From NCBI GenBank assembly GCA_046539045.1, contig JBKHHU010000048.1:1-19542 (forward strand): a stretch of 19,542 nucleotides of DNA. The letters run 5' to 3'. Made by a program: the position numbers and the translations under genes. This document shows positions 14,185-19,542 of this stretch, one piece after another (position 1 is the stretch's first letter; every line of letters begins with the position of its first letter). The notes below the pieces were generated by a model. The model was not told where the DNA came from and searched no databases. It saw only the letters and a program-made list of their open reading frames with translations. This stretch comes from JBKHHU01 sp046539045 (GTDB taxonomy: Bacteria > Planctomycetota > Phycisphaerae > SM23-33).

Positions 14185-14961
14185 ATGAATCGCACAATCA
14201 CTCTCTCTGCTGTCGCACTGTCGCTGCTGCTGACGGCCCTGTCGCCGCGCACCGCCGCTGCCGGGGAATCGGCCAAGGACGACAAACAGACCACCACGCA
14301 GAAAGCGGAGATGGACCCGGCCGAGGTCAAGGCGCTGATCAAGAAGCTCTCCGACGAGGACTACAAGATCCGCGAAGAAGCCACCGCCGAACTCAAACGC
14401 GTCGGCCCCGAAGCAGGCGACCTGGTAAGAAAGGCCGCCAAGGACAAAGAAGCCTCCGCCGAACTGAAGGCCCGTTGCCAAGAGATCCTCCTGTTCTACC
14501 GCGTCAGCCAACTGCCGAAGCTCCTGGCAGAGGCGTCGCTGGAGGGCAACGGCAAGCTCAGCAAGTTCACCCGCCATGAGAAGAAGGAAGTCTACGTCGG
14601 CGCCCACTCCATGCGAGGCACCTACAGCTTCTCTTCGTATTACATGCTCCTGAAAGAGCTGGCCGTCCTGTCCGAGGTCGTCCCCTCCGCGATGGCGACG
14701 GCTACCCGTAAGAGCAAGCAGATCAACTGGACCCTCCCGGTGCCCCTGAAGGTGTGGGACAAAGACGCCGACAAGCCCGACAAGAAGTTCCTGGAAACTC
14801 GCCGCAAGAAGCTCATCGAGACCGGGCAGCGCCACGAGCGAACCAGCGGCCGGAACTACATCCTCCAACTCCGCAGCCGCGGATTCGACATTCCCATGCC
14901 TGAAGAGTGGAAGAAGAAAACCAGGGACGACGGCAAGTCCAGAGTCGAGGGCCGCAGCTAG
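14185..14961 (+). CDS. Secreted HEAT-like repeat protein, function unknown
   Basis: A 258-residue exported protein. GGAG lies 8 nt before the ATG at 14185, and residues 1 to about 26 are a signal peptide (MNRTITLSAVALSLLLTALS then PRTAAAG). Residues about 42-100 hold a helical segment of the type found in many planctomycete secreted proteins: VKALIKKLSDEDYKIREEAT, ELKRVGPEAGDLVRKAA, then AELKARCQEIL, consistent with HEAT-type repeats. The C-terminal 150 residues are highly charged and Lys-rich and are not recognised. The following alginate-lyase-like gene begins 10 nt after the stop, so the two are probably co-transcribed from the promoter at 14091. Confidence 0.78.
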   Translation: MNRTITLSAVALSLLLTALSPRTAAAGESAKDDKQTTTQKAEMDPAEVKALIKKLSDEDYKIREEATAELKRVGPEAGDLVRKAAKDKEASAELKARCQEILLFYRVSQLPKLLAEASLEGNGKLSKFTRHEKKEVYVGAHSMRGTYSFSSYYMLLKELAVLSEVVPSAMATATRKSKQINWTLPVPLKVWDKDADKPDKKFLETRRKKLIETGQRHERTSGRNYILQLRSRGFDIPMPEEWKKKTRDDGKSRVEGRS

Positions 14962-14971
14962 GCACGCTATT

Positions 14972-16630
14972 ATGCAACAGTTCGGAATACGATATACGCT
15001 GCAATCGTTCCACGGCGAGGGTTCGCCGCTGGTACTTACCGTGCAGGCCGGGCCGTCGCCGACAGCCGTGGGCCAGTCGCCAAAAGCATGCCGCGCCCTG
15101 CATCCGGTAGAAAACCTCACGCTGCAGAGCGACGGGCTCTCCTGCGAGGTACTCCTCCAGCCGGATGAATACGGACCGGAGGACTGGCCGGCGAGGGCGG
15201 CGGCAACCGTCTCGGGCGTTCGCTGGTCGGCAGGGGACGGCAGAACCGGACTGACAAGCGTCGAGCCGGTCGCCCCGCCGTCAGGCAGCATCCTGCTGAC
15301 ACTCCCGCAGTTGATGAGCACCGAACGAAAGGACTTCCGCGAACTGCGCCTGCTCGGCGACGTCGAGCGGCAAACGTGGGAGGCGGTCACGTTCCATCAG
15401 CACCTGCAGGGCGTGGTCCCCGCGGAGATTCTGCAGTCCGAGGCAGACGAGCGCCGGTTCAGGATGGACCTGCGGGTCTGCTACCCCGGCTGGGCGCCGG
15501 AAAATATCCCTCCGCGAGAGCTGGAGATCTCGCTGGAATGTGAAATAATCGGCGATCGCGTGCTCGGCCGATGGCGGGCCGACGGGCTCGAGACGAACAC
15601 GACCGGGCCGGTCTGGGGCAAGCTCCTGCCGCAATTATTCGCCCTGGACATGGGTCCGGACCCGGGCATCCTGCTGCAAGCCCGGAGCGTCGAACGAATA
15701 CCCGATAGGGCAGCCGAGCCGGGTTCCGTGGAGGCCCAGACGCTGGCGCGCCTGACCCGGGCCGCCGAGGAATACCTGTCGCACCGTCCCCAGCCTGTCC
15801 AGTGCTTCGACGACGACACCCACCACTCCCAGCCGGGCCACGCACGCAACCTCAAGCAAAGTGCCGAGGCCGCCTATGGCCTGTCGCTGCTGGCGCTGGC
15901 CGGCGACGATTTCGAGGCCGGCATGCAGGCCGCGGAGACCATCGATGCATGGTCCGCGACGCTCAAACGGATCGACACCACCAACCCCAACAAGTCGGCC
16001 TACCTGTACACCAGCTATCTCTGGCCGGCGATCATCTGGGCGGGCGATTACCTGCGCCAGGCGGACATTCCGTATGAGGAGGCGGCACTCGCGTCCGTGC
16101 TGCGACGGACGGTTCTACCGGTAGTCAAACCGACGCTCTATCGTAACAACTGGACCTGCTGGGCCATCTGCTGCCATGCGACCATCGCCCGGTTCCTGTT
16201 GGACGGCAGGGAGTTCGCCGTCGCCCTGCAGCGGTGGCGGGAGATGATGCCCGAATACATCGCCGTCGACGGGAAGACCAAGGAGACCCTCCGCGACCTC
16301 TGGCACACGCAGATGGGCCTGGCCCCGCTGGCCTGTACCGCGGAGATGGCCTGGACCTGCGGGATCGATCTGTACTCCGCCTGCGACAATCGCCTGCTGA
16401 CAGCCGCCGAACTGCACGCCACGTGGGCCCTGGGCGATCTGTCCGACTGGCCGTACCGGCAGGAAGCCCGGGCGGTGGGGAAGGTCTGGCCGTACTACGA
16501 ATTGCTCAAGAACCACTTCGGCCGCCGCATGGGCCTGCCGACACCGCGGATCGACCGCGTCCTGGAAGCCACCCGGCCGGAAGGATTCGACCGCATGGGC
16601 TGGTTTGGCATTACCCACGGCAGCGGCTGA
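14972..16630 (+). CDS. Alginate-lyase-fold (alpha/alpha toroid) protein without signal peptide
   Basis: A 552-residue protein. The C-terminal half (about 270-530) resembles the alginate lyase fold: NNWTCWAICC at 392-401, DGKTKETLRDLWHTQMGLAP beginning at 433, and ACTAEMAWTCGIDLYS up to 469. This follows the order N-N, DG-x-(5)-L-x-(3)-WH, G-(I/V)-DL seen in the PL5-like family that cleaves alginate or similar polyuronates by beta-elimination. A His/Asp-rich segment (CFDDDTHHSQPGHARNL) lies near residue 270. The N-terminal 250 residues are beta-rich and unassigned. No signal peptide or lipobox is visible, which is odd for a polysaccharide lyase; it may act on imported oligosaccharides or not be a lyase at all. 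The start at 14972 has no clear Shine-Dalgarno sequence and lies 10 nt after the previous stop, so translational coupling is likely. Confidence 0.72.
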   Translation: MQQFGIRYTLQSFHGEGSPLVLTVQAGPSPTAVGQSPKACRALHPVENLTLQSDGLSCEVLLQPDEYGPEDWPARAAATVSGVRWSAGDGRTGLTSVEPVAPPSGSILLTLPQLMSTERKDFRELRLLGDVERQTWEAVTFHQHLQGVVPAEILQSEADERRFRMDLRVCYPGWAPENIPPRELEISLECEIIGDRVLGRWRADGLETNTTGPVWGKLLPQLFALDMGPDPGILLQARSVERIPDRAAEPGSVEAQTLARLTRAAEEYLSHRPQPVQCFDDDTHHSQPGHARNLKQSAEAAYGLSLLALAGDDFEAGMQAAETIDAWSATLKRIDTTNPNKSAYLYTSYLWPAIIWAGDYLRQADIPYEEAALASVLRRTVLPVVKPTLYRNNWTCWAICCHATIARFLLDGREFAVALQRWREMMPEYIAVDGKTKETLRDLWHTQMGLAPLACTAEMAWTCGIDLYSACDNRLLTAAELHATWALGDLSDWPYRQEARAVGKVWPYYELLKNHFGRRMGLPTPRIDRVLEATRPEGFDRMGWFGITHGSG

Positions 16631-16683
16631 GCGCCTGCCCGCTGACTTCGCACCTCCCGACGGTACCGCGAGACCTCCGACAC

Positions 16684-16712
16684 TTCACGCCTCCTGCGGG
16701 GTTGGGTATAAT
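16684..16712 (+). promoter_or_regulatory. Promoter of the PQQ-like propeller gene
   Basis: TTCACG (16684-16689; 4 of 6) and a perfect TATAAT (16707-16712) are separated by 17 nt, the best -10 box on the plus strand. Transcription would start near 16719. The leader of about 68 nt can form a 7-bp stem (16735-16741 with 16755-16761). The ribosome binding site GGGAG (16775-16779) is 7 nt ahead of the ATG at 16787. Confidence 0.6.
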
Positions 16713-16786
16713 AGACCGCACATTTCGCGAACCGCCCGGCCTGCATCCGTTCGGGGCCGGGAGCACCGTCGTCTGGGAGATGCATC

Positions 16787-19542
16787 ATGCGCAACACCGC
16801 CTGCTCAATCGCTCTGGTTCTGCTTCTGCTGACCGCTACGGGACTGTCTGAACAGGCAGCCCGCTCGCCCGGATACCCGCAATGGCGCGGGCCCGACGGC
16901 TCCGGCGCTGCCGTCGACAGCGAAAGCAGACTCGTCAGCTCCTGGTCCGACGCCGAACTGCTCTGGGCCAGCGAACCCCGCAACCCCCTGCCCCACAACT
17001 GGGCCTCCGGCGCCGTCCGGCCGCACAGGCAGGTCGGCAACGGCGGATACAGTTGCCCCATCTATTCCGAGGGCAAGATATACGTCGCCGCCTACGAGCC
17101 GTCCGGTCCGGAAGCCGAACAACTGACCCCGAAGCTCCGACGAGCGCCCGATATCTGCAAACGCGTCGCCGCCAAAGACGTGCTCTACTGCCTGGACGCC
17201 GAGACCGGACAGCTCATCTGGAAGGCGGCCTTCGACAAGGGCCTGAACATGGCCGGGCATACCCACAGCGGCCATTACGTCCCGTGCGTCTCCAACGGGC
17301 GGGCCTACTGGGTCGGCACGATCGGACGAATGTACTGCGTGGACGCCAAAACCGGCGAGCACCTCTGGGATGCGCCCATCGACCCTGCCGCCGAGGCAGC
17401 CTTCCGCTACCGCGCCTACTGCATCGAGAACAAGCAGATGCCCCGCTCCCCGCGACGCGACCTGCAGTACAAACGAAGCCGGCAGAAAAAGCAGCAGCGC
17501 GAGAAGGCCCGCAAGGAGATCGGCCTGGCCGGCTCGCGAGGCTGGGGCTGGGACTCCCCTGTCATCGCGGCCGGGAAGGATACGGTGGTCACCAACACAC
17601 CGGGCGGGGCGTTTGTCGGGTTCGACGCCAAGACCGGCAAGAAGCTCTGGCACTGCTCGGGGGCGGCCGGCAACACGCGGGCCCCGGCTGTCTGGGAGCA
17701 CAAGGGCAAGCAGTACGTTCTCGGCGTCTCCCGCGGCGGGCTGGTCTGCATCGAAAGCCGGAGCGGGAAGGTGCTCTGGAAAAGTCCGCTGGCCCGGTCC
17801 GGGCACTATGGCGGGTCCACCCCGCCGATCAGCGGGGATATTCTGCTCTGTCAGGGCGGCGACGGCGAGGACGCCCGCGGCTGGTCGGCTGTCAAGCTGA
17901 CCCTCGACGGCCCGAAACGTCTGTGGATGACAGACCGCCCGGTCCGCTGCACCTACGAGAGCCCGGTTATCTACAACGGGCACGTGTGGCTGGCGATTAG
18001 AAACCCCGGCCGGTGGACGCGCCAGCAGCAGGATTACATGCACAAGCTCGCCCCCGAAGTGTTCACACGGAAGCTGATGACGCGTTGGAAGGAGGAGCAT
18101 TCCCGCGGCGCGATCGTGGTGATGGAACTGGAAACCGGCAAATTCACCGGAGCCATCGACGGCGGGCAGCTCGGTTGTTCCTCGTTGATCGCCGGGGACG
18201 GGCGGATCTTCTACTCCGAGAGCAACAGCCTGGCCATGCTGCGGGCCGACCCGCACAACCCCGAGCATCTCGGGAACATCTACCCGCCGAACCTCTGGTG
18301 CGTCACGCCGGTCTACGCCGACGGCAAGCTGCTGTGGCGCGGCTCGGAATACTTGGTCAACTGCTGGGACCTGCGTGAGAACCGGCCCGTCCCACCGCAG
18401 ACCCAAAGCAGGATCGACCCGAAGAACGCGAAGATCGAGCTGAACCTGGAAAGCGCCCGCCTGTTCGAACGCGGCCTGCAGATGGCGTTCAAACGCGGAC
18501 ACACCGCAGAGAGCCCCCGGGGCGATGACCTGCGGCTGCACCTTCGCACTCGCGACGGCGAGATCGTCCAGAGCTGGATCACCGTCGGGCCCGAACACAA
18601 CGTGCCGGAATGGACCTTCCCGCAGACGCTCAAGGTCACCGACACCGACATCACCGGAAAACTCGCCGCCTGGTGCGTCAGCCGGAAGTACCCCTTCCAG
18701 CTCCACGCGACGATCCGCAACGGCAGAGCCGTCGGCCGATGGGACGACCGGTTCGAGCCGGAGCTGAAACGGGGCGTGATCGCCGGGGAATCTCATCCGA
18801 TCGCCACCGGCGACGGAACCGTCCGCCTGCGGGTACGGCGCGAATGGTGCGGCGGGCAGAACAAGAACTTCGAGACGACCCTCACCTTCCGGATGAAGGA
18901 CGGTAAGGCCGTGCCCGGCTCTGCCGAGATCGTCGCCAAGAACCCGCAGATCACCTGGTCGGCCGACGTCACGAGCTTCCAGGCCACGCAGAAGGGTCAG
19001 AAGCTCAGCGGCTCGCTCACCTGTGACCTGACCAGCAAAGATCTGGTCAAAAGCGGAACCTACCGACTCGCGTTCGAGACGACCGTCCGGTGCAATCAGC
19101 CGACCGGAACATATCGCAGCTGGTACGCAGAGCGTGAGATCACCCCGTGGTCGGCGGTCAACAAGCGCATCTGGGGCACGTTCGCGGTCCCGAAAACCGC
19201 GAAGATCGACCCGGCCAACGCGATGCACGACTTCACGCTCAGAGGCCCCATCCCCGGCCAGCGGGACCTGCGGATCACTGTCGAGATGCGCAACGGCAAG
19301 TGCGTGTCGGTCAAGGGCAAGTCGCCCCGGTTCAGCCGGGCCGACCACAGCGTCGACTTCAGCGAGGTCACGCTGGAAAACGGCACGCTCGAAGGGCCGG
19401 TGGAAGTCATCGTCCGCAGCGACGGGTTCAGGCCGCCGCACGATATCAAGTCGCACTACAAGCTGACGATGAACGTCAAGGACCCCACGATCAGCGGCAC
19501 GTACGAAGGCTTCTATGAAGATCGAGGCCCCCGGAGCGGCAC
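16787..19542 (+). CDS. Secreted PQQ-like beta-propeller repeat protein, 3' end outside the window
   Basis: At least 918 residues, open to the window end. It begins with a signal peptide (MRNTACSIALVLLLLTATGL, then SEQAA) and a YPQWRGPDGSG entry motif typical of planctomycete PQQ-like propeller proteins. Blade motifs follow: YCLDAETGQLIW (residue 134), MYCVDAKTGEHLW (about 183), FVGFDAKTGKKLW (about 278), LVCIESRSGKVLW (about 320) and IVVMELETGKF (about 445). Such proteins are extracytoplasmic; some are dehydrogenases but most planctomycete copies lack proven enzyme activity, and none is claimed here. A Lys/Arg-rich insertion (RSRQKKQQREKARKE) near residue 235 separates blades two and three. 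From about residue 640 there are two similar beta-rich modules (described among the findings). It has its own promoter, so it need not belong to the upstream operon. Confidence 0.85.
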   Translation, partial: MRNTACSIALVLLLLTATGLSEQAARSPGYPQWRGPDGSGAAVDSESRLVSSWSDAELLWASEPRNPLPHNWASGAVRPHRQVGNGGYSCPIYSEGKIYVAAYEPSGPEAEQLTPKLRRAPDICKRVAAKDVLYCLDAETGQLIWKAAFDKGLNMAGHTHSGHYVPCVSNGRAYWVGTIGRMYCVDAKTGEHLWDAPIDPAAEAAFRYRAYCIENKQMPRSPRRDLQYKRSRQKKQQREKARKEIGLAGSRGWGWDSPVIAAGKDTVVTNTPGGAFVGFDAKTGKKLWHCSGAAGNTRAPAVWEHKGKQYVLGVSRGGLVCIESRSGKVLWKSPLARSGHYGGSTPPISGDILLCQGGDGEDARGWSAVKLTLDGPKRLWMTDRPVRCTYESPVIYNGHVWLAIRNPGRWTRQQQDYMHKLAPEVFTRKLMTRWKEEHSRGAIVVMELETGKFTGAIDGGQLGCSSLIAGDGRIFYSESNSLAMLRADPHNPEHLGNIYPPNLWCVTPVYADGKLLWRGSEYLVNCWDLRENRPVPPQTQSRIDPKNAKIELNLESARLFERGLQMAFKRGHTAESPRGDDLRLHLRTRDGEIVQSWITVGPEHNVPEWTFPQTLKVTDTDITGKLAAWCVSRKYPFQLHATIRNGRAVGRWDDRFEPELKRGVIAGESHPIATGDGTVRLRVRREWCGGQNKNFETTLTFRMKDGKAVPGSAEIVAKNPQITWSADVTSFQATQKGQKLSGSLTCDLTSKDLVKSGTYRLAFETTVRCNQPTGTYRSWYAEREITPWSAVNKRIWGTFAVPKTAKIDPANAMHDFTLRGPIPGQRDLRITVEMRNGKCVSVKGKSPRFSRADHSVDFSEVTLENGTLEGPVEVIVRSDGFRPPHDIKSHYKLTMNVKDPTISGTYEGFYEDRGPRSG

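Noticed and set aside
14179..15390. 403-codon minus-strand open frame
   Set aside because: It spans the antisense of two plus-strand genes with good starts; no domain or signal is visible.
10307..16630. A sulfated-polysaccharide utilisation cluster linking the TSUP exporter with the lyase-like genes
   Set aside because: No sulfatase, transporter for sugars or shared operon structure is present, and the genes have separate promoters and orientations.
16805..19456. 883-codon minus-strand open frame
   Set aside because: It lies exactly opposite the PQQ-like propeller gene; the Asp/Val/Pro/Arg-rich product has no recognisable domain and is a GC-rich shadow. The plus-strand frame has a promoter, ribosome binding site, signal peptide and blade motifs.

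Overview
This looks like a chromosomal stretch from a GC-rich planctomycete, probably of the Phycisphaerae type. The evidence is compositional and contextual: three PEP-CTERM sorting tails (VPEPATM, IPEPATL and IPEPLTM, each followed by a hydrophobic stretch and an Arg/Lys tail), secreted PQQ-like beta-propeller and HEAT-like proteins, large secreted polysaccharide-lyase-like enzymes, and degenerate intergenic repeats that resemble those I know from planctomycete and related environmental genomes. No rRNA, tRNA or CRISPR array was seen. The genus cannot be named from this sequence alone.

Layout. 1-1250: a complete PEP-CTERM protein gene on the minus strand with a strong hairpin after it. 1340-1660: a repeat region with a MITE-like inverted element built from 9-nt units. 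1741-2558: a scar in which the C-terminal part of an IS1634-type transposase (minus) abuts the 3' end of another PEP-CTERM gene (plus), which keeps its terminator. 2768-3613: a HEAT-repeat lipoprotein (minus), divergent from a basic-tailed TPR protein (3797-4678, plus). 4707-7889: a very large secreted heparinase II/III-like protein (minus). 8074-9891: a secreted TPR / gluzincin metallopeptidase / PDZ protein (minus). 10307-11074: a TauE/SafE-family (TSUP) membrane transporter (minus) with a good sigma70-like promoter. 11145-11878: a gene-free region rich in hairpins and the same 9-nt repeat family.

11879-19542 is all plus strand: a cardiolipin-synthase-type phospholipase D, a PEP-CTERM protein resembling choice-of-anchor K proteins, a likely two-gene unit (secreted HEAT-like protein plus an alginate-lyase-fold protein 10 nt downstream), and a large secreted PQQ-type beta-propeller protein with duplicated C-terminal beta modules that runs off the window end.

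The genes mostly look like single transcription units for envelope and extracellular functions: surface sorting, polysaccharide breakdown, proteolysis, lipid synthesis and anion export. They do not form an obvious single pathway, and no exosortase, sulfatase or sugar transporter lies in the window. The most unusual features are the repeat families, the transposase/PEP-CTERM junction, a large palindrome overlapping a promoter at 14091-14136, and the domain architectures of the propeller, lyase and peptidase proteins.
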